Assembly (NCBI GenBank): GCA_964496435.1
Contig: CAZBZP010000004.1
Coordinates: 62,001 to 126,000, forward strand
DNA: 64,000 bases
DNA from: Berkiella sp964496435
GTDB taxonomy: Bacteria; Pseudomonadota; Gammaproteobacteria; Berkiellales; Berkiellaceae
Reading direction: 5' to 3'
A program made the position numbers and the translations under genes. The notes beneath the pieces are model-generated. The model saw only the letters and a list, made by a program, of their open reading frames with translations, searched no databases and had not been told where the DNA came from. Of this stretch, positions 8,407-15,518 are shown piece by piece. How positions within the stretch are numbered: position 1 is the stretch's first letter; every line of letters begins with the position of its first letter.

Positions 8407-9258
8407 ATGAAACAAACCTCTATTCTCAGTCTCAATCAATGGCTTAATACCTTGAACCAGGCAAGGCAGGGCGAATTAACATGCCCTGATTTTCTCAAAC
8501 CATATCATTTAGTTACCTTGGCATTAATGCTCAAAAAACATAATGCGCAGTGGATTGAACTCTCAGGGGAAATTGAAAGCTATGCTATGCGTATGGGTTT
8601 ATGGGATGCACTTGGCATTCAACCACCCTATGAACAACCTGAATACCCCACCCACAATCAATTTCTCCCTGTCGCCCCCTTAGAAGATCCCAATAGCATT
8701 ATGCAAACTGCCAAAAATTTAATTAAGCTGGTTTATCAGCAAAACCTAGGTTTGCAATCTTTTGAAAGTGTTGAAATCATGCTAATGGAATTGCTGGAGA
8801 ACACCTATAAACATGCCCGTGTAGAAGATAAATTGCATGGATTAGTATGCGCGCAATCATGGCCTAAGGGAAACTTAGCACAAATAGTATTTGCCGATCC
8901 GGGGATTGGTATTCGAAATTCCCTTTATGAAAACCATCAATTGCGTGAGCAGCTTGCGCATATGAACCCTTGTCATCTTGCTTGTGAACTCGGGGTAACT
9001 TCTAAACCTGAAGCTCATTCTGGCTATGGCCTTGCCTTAACCAAGGGTTTAATGAAACAAAGTCGTGGGCAAATGATTGTGCTTTCTCATCATGAAGGTG
9101 TTAGTATTAGCGCGCAAAAAGAAATATCTTTTAAAGCCCCTTTTTGGCAGGGCACATTAATCATTCTTGAGTGGCCCATTAACCAGGCGCTTGATGTAGG
9201 CGCTGTGTATGCTAGTTGGCCCATGCCAGAAGGCTTTGAGCAATATGACTTCAGTTAA
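8407..9258 (+). CDS. Histidine-kinase-like ATPase domain protein (GHKL)
   Basis: The C-terminal half (about 120-265) is a GHKL ATP-binding domain: N-box MELLENTYKHA, G1 box DPGIGI and G2 box SGYGLALTKG. There is no dimerisation/phosphoacceptor domain or receiver, so it is not a classical sensor kinase. The N-terminal 110 residues have no domain I recognise. It overlaps the next gene, a DUF4325 STAS-like protein, by 14 nt. Pairs of a GHKL ATPase with a DUF4325/STAS partner resemble anti-sigma/anti-anti-sigma switches, so the two products probably interact. Confidence 0.82.
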   Translation: MKQTSILSLNQWLNTLNQARQGELTCPDFLKPYHLVTLALMLKKHNAQWIELSGEIESYAMRMGLWDALGIQPPYEQPEYPTHNQFLPVAPLEDPNSIMQTAKNLIKLVYQQNLGLQSFESVEIMLMELLENTYKHARVEDKLHGLVCAQSWPKGNLAQIVFADPGIGIRNSLYENHQLREQLAHMNPCHLACELGVTSKPEAHSGYGLALTKGLMKQSRGQMIVLSHHEGVSISAQKEISFKAPFWQGTLIILEWPINQALDVGAVYASWPMPEGFEQYDFS

Positions 9259-9547
9259 TATCTTATTAAAACCATTTCTTCATGGTGACGTTTCAAGAGA
9301 AAGCGGTACCCGCTTGAGGCTTTTGATTATTGATTATCTAACACAATACCATGCAATTGAAATCGACTTTACAGAAACAACTTTAACCCCCTCTTTTGCA
9401 GATGAAGCCTTTGGTTTGCTTTGTCATCATTTAACACGACAAGAATTTAATGAAAGAATAAAAATTCATCATCTTACTGAAGTACAAAAAGTTCTTCTTA
9501 ACCATGTCATTGGAAATCGTTTTCTAAAACATAATCATATCAGATAG
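9245..9547 (+). CDS. DUF4325 (STAS-like) protein
   Basis: The 100-residue protein has the compact alpha/beta pattern of DUF4325: GDVSRESGTRLRLLI at the N-terminus, AIEIDFTETTLTPSFADEAFG in the middle (where STAS proteins carry the IDFxxVxxxxSSFxDE strand and loop) and a C-terminal helix. The start at 9245 sits inside the end of the ATPase gene, so expression is coupled. Likely role: a partner of the preceding GHKL ATPase in a partner-switching signal module. Confidence 0.78.
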   Translation: MTSVNILLKPFLHGDVSRESGTRLRLLIIDYLTQYHAIEIDFTETTLTPSFADEAFGLLCHHLTRQEFNERIKIHHLTEVQKVLLNHVIGNRFLKHNHIR

Positions 9548-9567
9548 CTTTCATATACATTCTTTTT

Positions 9568-9583
9568 CGCTCCAGAGGGAGCG
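9568..9583. terminator. Weak hairpin after the ATPase/DUF4325 pair
   Basis: CGCTCC and GGAGCG arms (6 bp) enclose AGAG. There is no clean T-run after it, only an AT-rich stretch, so termination is possible but not certain. Confidence 0.3.
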
Positions 9584-9806
9584 TGTAATTATGCATTTTA
9601 TTTAAAAAATTTGTTTATAGCCCCCTAGTTTTTTTGATTTACCTTAGATTATGATAGGCGCCATCAAGTAACGTATTACTTGTTCACCTCATATAAATTC
9701 TATGGATTTCGTTCTTTTATTTTCAAACCAAAAAACACTTAATGAATTACGCAAAAGCGTGATTTTTGAGCCAGTTGAATAAAAAGTTAACCCAAAAGGG
9801 GGTCTT

Positions 9807-10346
9807 ATGAGAAAATTAATGATTGGTTTAGTGCTGTCGTATATACCTATGTGCTTTGCTGGAACCACCACCACAACCACGACAACCACTGTTAAACCTT
9901 TAATGCAGGAACAGTATTATAAAACGGATGCGCAACTAAGAGGGCAAACACAAGCCCATGCTACCCAACAACAGCCGCAGTTAGCACCACAAACCCAACC
10001 CCATACGCAAAAGCAGGTGCTAAGATCGCATCAAGGACATCAAGCACAGCACAGATCACATCACGTACATCAAGGACAGCACAGAACAAAGCAAATTACT
10101 TCTCGTCGCGTTATTACCCATCATCAACGCCCTGTTGTTGAAGAACATGTTTATGTTCAACAGCCCAGACGCGTTATTGTACGTCGGATCCCCAGCAATG
10201 GTTCCGTTATATTGAACGATCATCATGCTTATCCGCATTATCATAATGCACCCCGTGTTCGTCATTATCACTATGTTTATGAAGAACCTCGCATTATTGT
10301 TCGTCCTGCTCCTGTGACAATGTCGATGGGTTATTATTTCCACTAA
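9807..10346 (+). CDS. Secreted His/Gln-rich low-complexity protein
   Basis: A signal peptide (MRKLMIGLVLSYIPMCFA) is followed by nine consecutive Thr, a Gln-rich stretch and repeated His-containing units (for example SHQGHQAQHRSHHVHQGQHR). The C-terminal half holds Arg-Val-Ile and Tyr-His patches. A strong AGGGGG site precedes the ATG. The many His residues suggest metal binding or an acid-dependent charge switch in the periplasm or outside the cell, but no known domain is recognised. The Thr run is encoded by mixed ACC/ACA/ACG codons, so it is not a simple trinucleotide expansion. Confidence 0.7.
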   Translation: MRKLMIGLVLSYIPMCFAGTTTTTTTTTVKPLMQEQYYKTDAQLRGQTQAHATQQQPQLAPQTQPHTQKQVLRSHQGHQAQHRSHHVHQGQHRTKQITSRRVITHHQRPVVEEHVYVQQPRRVIVRRIPSNGSVILNDHHAYPHYHNAPRVRHYHYVYEEPRIIVRPAPVTMSMGYYFH

Positions 10347-10362
10347 GTTATAACTTTGATTT

Positions 10363-10434
10363 GCACCTTCTTCTATTAGCAAGAAGGTGCATCTACAATC
10401 TGCCAAATAAGCCGATAAAAGGCTTTTTTTTATT
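10363..10434 (+). terminator. Tandem hairpins ending in a T-run
   Basis: A perfect 10-bp stem (GCACCTTCTT, 10363-10372, with its complement at 10381-10390) is followed by a second hairpin AAGCC...GGCTT (10409-10425) running into seven or more T. The second is a convincing rho-independent terminator for the His-rich gene. Confidence 0.75.
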
Positions 10435-10487
10435 TTCTTATTAAGTTATCATCTTGGCTTATAATAAAACTGCCAGGACGTTGGACT

Positions 10488-10835
10488 ATGTTTGAAATTA
10501 CCCAACAAGCGACTTATACGCCACACTACAAACACGTTGTACGCAGCACCCATCTCGAACACCTCATTGAAGAAATCCGAGCGGGACACTCACCTGCTAT
10601 GGGAACTTCTTTACTCAACTATTTACACAGCTTTAGCCTCCAAAAAGTGCCTGATGTCATGTATGGGATAGAAGTGCCCTTTGAATTGAGAAAATTATGG
10701 CGCGAACAAGGTATCGATTCGGAATCTGCAAACGAGGTATTTGAATACTTAATGCGTCAAGGCCATGAAGCCCAAGAACTACAAGATTGGATGGGCGTCG
10801 AAGATGATTCAGGTTGTCGTATTCGCTTAAAATAA
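10488..10835 (+). CDS. Conserved-looking small soluble protein, unknown function
   Basis: The 115-residue protein has no signal peptide or membrane segment. It is acidic and mostly helical, with YLHSFSLQKVPDVMYGIEVPFELRKLWREQGID in the middle. I do not recognise a family. Codon use matches neighbours and the frame is well isolated, so it is probably real. The following toxin-antitoxin pair is read in the same direction but has its own palindromic operator. Confidence 0.6.
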   Translation: MFEITQQATYTPHYKHVVRSTHLEHLIEEIRAGHSPAMGTSLLNYLHSFSLQKVPDVMYGIEVPFELRKLWREQGIDSESANEVFEYLMRQGHEAQELQDWMGVEDDSGCRIRLK

Positions 10836-10898
10836 CCCGTGTATCAGCACGCAAAGCTAAGATTTTAATTTCAACTTTAAGCCACATAATAATCTATA

Positions 10899-10925
10899 GT
10901 AATATCAGGTATTCCCTGGTATTAC
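10899..10925 (+). promoter_or_regulatory. Inverted repeat upstream of the RHH antitoxin gene
   Basis: Arms GTAATATCAGG (10899-10909) and CCTGGTATTAC (10915-10925) match at 10 of 11 positions around a 5-bp centre. They sit directly before the antitoxin start, as expected for an autoregulatory operator of a ribbon-helix-helix dimer. Confidence 0.55.
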
Positions 10926-10940
10926 GTTATGTGGTTTGAT

Positions 10941-11201
10941 ATGGCAACACATAAAAAAATCAGCTTTGATATTGACGCGAAAACATTAAAAAAACTCGAT
11001 GATTTGGCTGTCACTGCCGATCGCACCCGTGCCTATATTCTCAATGAACTACTTCAAGATTTCCTAGATGATCTATCGGGTTTTTACCTAGCAGCACAAC
11101 GCTTAAAACGCGCATCTGAACAAGAATATACACCTATCGGCAAAGCCTGGGAATTAGTGCAACAAAAACGCGATAACCATGGCAAGGGTGGAAAAAGATA
11201 A
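10941..11201 (+). CDS. Ribbon-helix-helix antitoxin (CopG/ParD type)
   Basis: Residues 4-50 (KKISFDIDAKTLKKLDDLAVTADRTRAYILNELLQDFLDD) fit the ribbon-helix-helix fold: a beta strand, then two helices with the turn at DRTRAYILNE. Such proteins dimerise, bind operator palindromes and neutralise a RelE/ParE toxin with their C-terminus. The C-terminal 40 residues are the likely toxin-binding part. The Met at 10941 fits the fold best; a Met at 10929 adds four residues. The toxin gene follows immediately. Confidence 0.82.
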   Translation: MATHKKISFDIDAKTLKKLDDLAVTADRTRAYILNELLQDFLDDLSGFYLAAQRLKRASEQEYTPIGKAWELVQQKRDNHGKGGKR

Positions 11202-11205
11202 GCCT

Positions 11206-11478
11206 ATGTGGGAAATCAGCATTCAAAATGATGTTTTAAAAATCCTCAAAAAGTTTCCCAAAGAAATTAACAAATCACTATTTTTATTTTTAAACGATTA
11301 TCTCCCTAAAGATCTCAGCGAAAGCAAACTACGCGAAGCCAAGATTAAAACGCTAAAAGGTGTTTATCTTTTTCCCAAATCAACCCCAAAAGGTAGAATC
11401 AATGTCTATGCCCAAATAGATTTTGAACATCACCTTATCAAAGTTTTACACATCATCTTCTACCCCAAAAAAAAGTGA
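11206..11478 (+). CDS. RelE/ParE-superfamily toxin
   Basis: The 90-residue basic protein starts MWEISIQNDVLKILKKFPKEI. The end GRINVYAQIDFEHHLIKVLHIIFYPKKK matches the C-terminal strands of RelE/ParE folds, where a basic residue contacts RNA or a partner. It follows the antitoxin stop by 4 nt. An alternative Met at 11179 would overlap the antitoxin by 23 nt. Whether it cleaves mRNA on the ribosome (RelE) or poisons gyrase (ParE) cannot be decided from sequence alone. Confidence 0.75.
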   Translation: MWEISIQNDVLKILKKFPKEINKSLFLFLNDYLPKDLSESKLREAKIKTLKGVYLFPKSTPKGRINVYAQIDFEHHLIKVLHIIFYPKKK

Positions 11479-11585
11479 AGCTATCTTAGTCATTTGTTGA
11501 TAAGTTAGCTTAAAAGAATTTAATTTACTTTCTTATAATGCAGAATATATAATGAATTACTTTTTACATATAAGGGGTTTGCGTT

Positions 11586-12320
11586 ATGCGCTTAATGGGA
11601 TTCATTCTGAGCATTGGTTTTTCTGTTTCCTGCTTAGCTTATGATAACTATCTAAGCATTGCAGATAGCGATGTTACTTCCATACCCGTGAGAAACAATA
11701 ATGAGGAAATGATTGATCTCAAATTACAAAAAGAAATCGCGTTTGGTAAACCTCCTGTTTATCCTAATAACAAAGAATATACTTTAATTAGAAAAACAGT
11801 ATATGAAAAATTAAAGCAAGCGCAATCAAAATTACCAGAAGGCTTAAAGCTGTGTGTTTACGAAGGCTATCGTAAATTAGGCGTTCAAGAACATCTATTT
11901 AGATTACGATTTCAACAAATTCAAGCAGAAGAACCTACAGCTGCTTATGAAACTGTTTTTAAGGAAGCAACGCGCTCCGTTGCACCTGCAAGAAAATTAG
12001 ATGGATCAGAAAATGTTGCGCCACAATTAACCGGCGCTGCTGTCTCGGTATATTTGGTTGATGCACAAGGTAAACCTGTCGATATGGGTATTCAACCTCA
12101 AGATTGGTTAAAAGACAGAGACAGTATCCTTTCTCGCACCTCATCAATAAAAGTATCAAGGCAGGCTCAAAAATATAGAAATATCATGAGCGAAGCAATG
12201 CGCTCTGTTGGCTTTGTGAACTATCCGGGTTTATATTGGCATTGGTCTTATGGCGATCAATACTGGGCTTATCAAACGCACCATGATTACGCACTTTATG
12301 GCGTTTGGGACAGAAGTTAA
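11586..12320 (+). CDS. Secreted VanX/DdpX-like (M15D) protein with degenerate active site
   Basis: A signal peptide (cleavage near CLA-Y, residue 18) precedes a domain similar to D-Ala-D-Ala dipeptidases: CVYEGYRKLGVQEHLF (compare YEGYRP) keeps the Arg (R96) and GLYWHWSYGD matches the EWWHF region. The zinc site is lost: the SxHxxGxAxD motif reads APQLTGAAVS, so His becomes Q147 and Asp becomes S154. The EWWH Glu is L216; only H219 remains. The frame is intact with a normal length (244 aa). It may bind peptidoglycan peptides without hydrolysis, or be a domesticated remnant. Confidence 0.78.
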   Translation: MRLMGFILSIGFSVSCLAYDNYLSIADSDVTSIPVRNNNEEMIDLKLQKEIAFGKPPVYPNNKEYTLIRKTVYEKLKQAQSKLPEGLKLCVYEGYRKLGVQEHLFRLRFQQIQAEEPTAAYETVFKEATRSVAPARKLDGSENVAPQLTGAAVSVYLVDAQGKPVDMGIQPQDWLKDRDSILSRTSSIKVSRQAQKYRNIMSEAMRSVGFVNYPGLYWHWSYGDQYWAYQTHHDYALYGVWDRS

Positions 12321-12352
12321 AAAGGGGATTACTTTTAAGTACTCCCCTTTTT
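12319..12352. terminator. Bidirectional terminator
   Basis: AAAAGGGG and CCCCTTTT arms surround an inner TACTT/AAGTA stem, giving a long interrupted hairpin with A- and T-runs on either side. It separates the convergent VanX-like and TrpX-like genes. Confidence 0.8.
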
Positions 12353-12394
12353 ATCCAAGGCCGGCAATATCATAAAGAATGTTATAAATACCGT

Positions 12395-13375
12395 TTAACT
12401 TTCTCTAATGTGTTGGGCCTTTTCTAAAATGGACTCAGGCAATTGAATTTGAAGTTTCTTCGCGCTATCAATATTGATATATAAAGAAGACTTCTCAGGA
12501 ACAGTGATGGGAATTTCACCTGGCTTTTCACCTTGCAATATACGCACGACCTTTTTGCCCGCATCATGTCCTATATCATATTGCGCATATCCTAGTGCGA
12601 GTAGAACACCTTTTTTTGCAGAATCAGGATCGCTGGTTAAGACGGGAATTTGATGCGCAGTGGCAATCTGTACTAGTTTATCTAGCGCTGACCAAACTGT
12701 ATTATCTGAGGGCAAAATAATCACGTCAACTTTGTTAATGATGCTGTTTATCGCCTGTGAAATTTCAGCTGAGTTTTGAATTGGTGCTTTTACTACTTCG
12801 AGATGCGTTGCACCTTCTATCAATTGCACACCTCTTAAAGAGTTTGCCTCCCCCGGGTTATAAATAATCCCAATAGTTTTAGCCTGTGGCAGAATTTCAT
12901 GGCAAAGCGCCATTAGGGCATCCACAGGACCTAACTCCATCGTACCGGTTATATCTGCGCCTGGATGGGAAAGATTGGAAACCAATTGTGCTTGTATTGG
13001 ATCAGTAACACTGGAGAAAACAATGGGATTGTGCTGTTGGTTAGACGATAGCACAGTTTGAGCAGAGGTAGTTGAGATGGCAACAATAACATCGGGTTGA
13101 CGTTGGTTGAGTGATTTCGCGATTTGGGCAGCAACACTCATATTACCCTGTGGATTTTGATAGATAATGTGAAGATTTTCTCCCTCCTTGTAACCTGCTT
13201 GCGCAAGTGCATCGATTAGACCTGCACGTGCTTGATTGAGCGAGGGATGATCAACAATCTGCGTAATAGCGATGGTTTGATGATTTTTATCGGTATTTCC
13301 ATCGGAGGCATTCAGCCACAGGCTAAGTCCAATAATGCTGATGATGGCTGCTACAAGAAGAGATTTTAGTTTCAT
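12395..13375 (-). CDS. ABC transporter substrate-binding protein, TrpX type (ABC_sub_bind)
   Basis: The 326-residue periplasmic protein has an N-terminal signal anchor (KSLLVAAIISIIGLSLWLNA) and two periplasmic-binding lobes: QTIAITQIVDHPSLNQARAGLIDALAQAGYKEGENL, DVIVAISTTSAQTVL and TDPIQAQLVSNLSHPGADITG. These are features of PF04392 proteins, many of which bind aromatic amino acids. No permease or ATPase gene lies next to it, so partners must be elsewhere. It is preceded by a long leader with a Phe/Tyr-rich ORF and competing hairpins, which would fit control by charged tRNA-Phe or tRNA-Tyr and supports an aromatic amino-acid ligand. Confidence 0.85.
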   Translation of the reverse strand: MKLKSLLVAAIISIIGLSLWLNASDGNTDKNHQTIAITQIVDHPSLNQARAGLIDALAQAGYKEGENLHIIYQNPQGNMSVAAQIAKSLNQRQPDVIVAISTTSAQTVLSSNQQHNPIVFSSVTDPIQAQLVSNLSHPGADITGTMELGPVDALMALCHEILPQAKTIGIIYNPGEANSLRGVQLIEGATHLEVVKAPIQNSAEISQAINSIINKVDVIILPSDNTVWSALDKLVQIATAHQIPVLTSDPDSAKKGVLLALGYAQYDIGHDAGKKVVRILQGEKPGEIPITVPEKSSLYINIDSAKKLQIQLPESILEKAQHIRES

Positions 13376-13628
13376 GGTTTTCTCCTAAATTAAGCCCCTT
13401 GAACTGGGACAAACTCTTTAGGAGAGAACACCCCAGCCTTTAGAGCTGGGGTGTGGTTTACTAGTTTATTTTACGCGCGCACACCCAGCTCTTTTTACTA
13501 AAATAAAAGTAAAAAAAGCTAAAAAACGCGCTTGAAACAACCGCATCAAATACGTTTTTAAGGGATAAGCTTTGGTAAATATTTTTCATCATACAATTCT
13601 TGTAGCACAGCCCTTTAAAAGCTGTCAA
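13376..13628 (-). promoter_or_regulatory. Promoter and attenuator-like leader of the TrpX-type gene
   Basis: Read on the minus strand: TTGACA (13628-13623), 18 bp, then TACAAG (13604-13599), then a leader of over 200 nt. It holds a Phe/Tyr-rich ORF followed by three overlapping segments: GAGCUGGGUGUG (13491-13480), CACACCCCAGCUC (13455-13443) and GGCUGGGGUGU (13438-13428). The middle one can pair with either neighbour. Downstream, UCUCCUAAA (13425-13417) is fully complementary to UUUAGGAGA (13389-13381), which contains the Shine-Dalgarno sequence. This suggests ribosome-controlled attenuation. Against it: there is no obvious T-run terminator, and the 10-bp hairpin alone resembles IS200/IS605 ends. 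Confidence 0.55.
13461..13592 (-). CDS. Candidate Phe/Tyr-rich leader peptide (attenuator)
   Basis: The 43-codon ORF begins MMKNIYQ and contains FFSFFYFYF at residues 23-31, then SKKSWVC, and stops 5 nt before the second hairpin segment. This recalls pheL and pheM leaders. Reservations: no Shine-Dalgarno is seen, the predicted -10 lies too close to the first ATG, and the T-rich DNA gives Phe in more than one frame. A 26-residue frame from 13546 is also Phe-rich. Confidence 0.4.
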   Translation of the reverse strand: MMKNIYQSLSLKNVFDAVVSSAFFSFFYFYFSKKSWVCARKIN

Positions 13629-13712
13629 GGCTAATACGATAAACTAACCTTTGTTTCGCATTTAATTGAGTGTAAATACATTTTGCAGCAGTTAGCGGTT
13701 ATAACAACCCTC

Positions 13713-14393
13713 ATGATGAATTACTTGCATCTTGTAATTAGTTTGTTAGAATACTCGTCCCGAAACAACGCTGAAAAACCAATGTTCAACATGTTAAATC
13801 TCCTTAAGAAAATAGTGTCCCCACGCTTATATAAAATCAAAGACGCTATTCAATCAGCAGGGCACATTATCCAGGTTTTCTTTAGCGCATTAATCGAAAA
13901 TTTAAGTGAAAACTTAAAGCCATGGCGACCATGGTTTAAACGCATTGCGAATGGTATTAGCGCTTCTAGTTCTTTTATCTCAACACTACAAGCCTCTTTT
14001 AAAATTACACCCGTAATAGTTTCAGCAATTACCGTATTCACAGCGCTGCCGCTTTTTAAGATGGTTTTTCCTACCATTACTGTTTCGCAACCAGTTATTA
14101 CCCTGATGCTCATCAGCATTGCAAGTATTGCTGCTGTGCGTACCTATAGAGATGCCATTGAAAGAGATAGACTGGATAAGCTCATTGAAGAAAACACCAG
14201 AGTAATCTCAACGCTGAATGAAAAAGTGACTTCACTAGAAGCAAGGCTCGTCCCAAGACCGCAATCAGAGCCTGCACCTATATCCCCCCGTGTTCAATCT
14301 CTCACCCGAGAATTACGACCACGTCAAACACGTAATGCGCATGAGGCGCTAAACACAAGCAGAAAATTAAATCGCCACCAACAGGGAATTTAA
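13713..14393 (+). CDS. Membrane protein with hydrophobic hairpin and C-terminal coiled coil, unknown
   Basis: The 226-residue product has a short hydrophobic N-terminus, then two closely spaced hydrophobic segments (about 95-140) separated by a short loop. A coiled-coil stretch DRLDKLIEENTRVISTLNEKVTSLEARL follows, then a basic Pro/Arg-rich tail. No family is recognised. The hairpin plus coiled coil layout is shared with the genes at 43.7 and 55.2 kb and is seen in vacuole-membrane proteins of intracellular bacteria. No Shine-Dalgarno supports any start; the Met-Met at 13713 was chosen, and a Met at 13782 is an alternative. Confidence 0.55.
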   Translation: MMNYLHLVISLLEYSSRNNAEKPMFNMLNLLKKIVSPRLYKIKDAIQSAGHIIQVFFSALIENLSENLKPWRPWFKRIANGISASSSFISTLQASFKITPVIVSAITVFTALPLFKMVFPTITVSQPVITLMLISIASIAAVRTYRDAIERDRLDKLIEENTRVISTLNEKVTSLEARLVPRPQSEPAPISPRVQSLTRELRPRQTRNAHEALNTSRKLNRHQQGI

Positions 14394-14414
14394 AACAAAT
14401 TTAATCTGTTCGCA

Positions 14415-14442
14415 TTGCAGATAAAATCTGTTATTTTATAAA
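14415..14442 (+). promoter_or_regulatory. Likely promoter of the aap operon
   Basis: TTGCAG (14415-14420) and TATAAA (14437-14442) are spaced 16 bp apart, with transcription expected to start near 14449, about 30 nt before the aapJ start. Confidence 0.5.
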
Positions 14443-14477
14443 TTTTGGCTATTTTCAAATCAACAAAGGATGTTAGT

Positions 14478-15512
14478 TTGAAACCTAGGATCATTTTCGG
14501 TCTTCTCTTTGCACTACTTGCTCTTTCTCCCTATGTCTTTGCAAAACCAAAAAACGTACCAGGTGAAACCCTAGAATTAATTCTTAAGCGCGGTTATTTA
14601 TTATGTGGTGTCAGCCAAGGATTAACTGGATTTTCAACTGTTGATGATAAAGGTAAGTGGCAAGGCCTGGATGTTGATTTTTGTAGGGCTGTCAGTGCTG
14701 CTATTTTTGGTGATGCTTCTAAGGTTTCTTTTATACCCTTATCAGCTAAGGACAGATTTACAGCATTACAGTCTGGGGATATTGATCTGCTTTCGCGTAA
14801 TACTTCTTGGACTTTTCTACGTGACACCACCTTATCGCTCAACTTTGCTGGCATAATTTATTACGACGCCCAAGGTTTTATGGTGAAAAAATCCTTGAAT
14901 ATTAAAGATGTAAAGGAATTAAATGGCGCCATTATCTGTACCAATACAGGTACAACCACTGAACTTAATATTGCCGATTTTTTTAAAGCACATAATTTAA
15001 AATATCAAATCATTACTTTTGAAAAAAGTGATGAAACCTTGGCCGCCTATGAAGCGGGCAGGTGCGACGCTTACTCCACTGATTTATCCGGCTTAGCCGC
15101 GCAAAAACTAAAGCTCAATCATCCTGAAGAACATATTATTTTAGCGGATAGAATTTCCAAAGAGCCTTTAAGCCCCATGATCCGTCAAGGCGATGATGCC
15201 TGGGATAACATAGTTCGCTGGGTATTATTTGCACTTATTAATGCAGAAGAACTCGGGATCACTTCGGCTAATATCAAAGAAAAATTAAACTCTCAAGATT
15301 CTAATGTCCAGCGTCTTTTAGGTAAAAAGGATAATCTTGGTAGTAAAATCAATTTACCAAACAATTGCTTTTACCAAACCATCTCTCAAGTAGGCAACTA
15401 TGGGGAAATATTTGAACGTAATATTGGTATGCAAAGTCCTTTAAAAATAGAACGTGGACTTAATGCGCTTTGGCTGCATGGTGGCATTCTTTATGCCCCC
15501 CCGCTAAGGTAG
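14478..15512 (+). CDS. aapJ: General L-amino acid ABC transporter, periplasmic binding protein
   Basis: AapJ captures a broad range of L-amino acids in the periplasm. I chose the TTG at 14478: AAAGGA lies 7 nt upstream and translation gives a clean signal peptide, MKPRIIFGLLFALLALSPYVFA. Family signatures are present: LKRGYLLCGVSQGLTGFSTVDDKGKWQGLDVDFCRAVSAAIFGD, VSFIPLSAKDRFTALQSGDIDLLSRNTSWT and the C-terminal ERGLNALWLHGGILYAPPLR. Length 344 aa is normal. It is the first gene of a tight four-gene operon (aapJQMP). Confidence 0.93.
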   Translation: MKPRIIFGLLFALLALSPYVFAKPKNVPGETLELILKRGYLLCGVSQGLTGFSTVDDKGKWQGLDVDFCRAVSAAIFGDASKVSFIPLSAKDRFTALQSGDIDLLSRNTSWTFLRDTTLSLNFAGIIYYDAQGFMVKKSLNIKDVKELNGAIICTNTGTTTELNIADFFKAHNLKYQIITFEKSDETLAAYEAGRCDAYSTDLSGLAAQKLKLNHPEEHIILADRISKEPLSPMIRQGDDAWDNIVRWVLFALINAEELGITSANIKEKLNSQDSNVQRLLGKKDNLGSKINLPNNCFYQTISQVGNYGEIFERNIGMQSPLKIERGLNALWLHGGILYAPPLR

Positions 15513-15518
15513 CCTTTG

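Noticed and set aside
13428..13454. 10-bp hairpin resembling the subterminal hairpins of IS200/IS605 elements
   Set aside because: No tnpA or tnpB remnant is present nearby and the hairpin fits better as part of a leader with competing partners, so no mobile element is called. A decayed end cannot be excluded.
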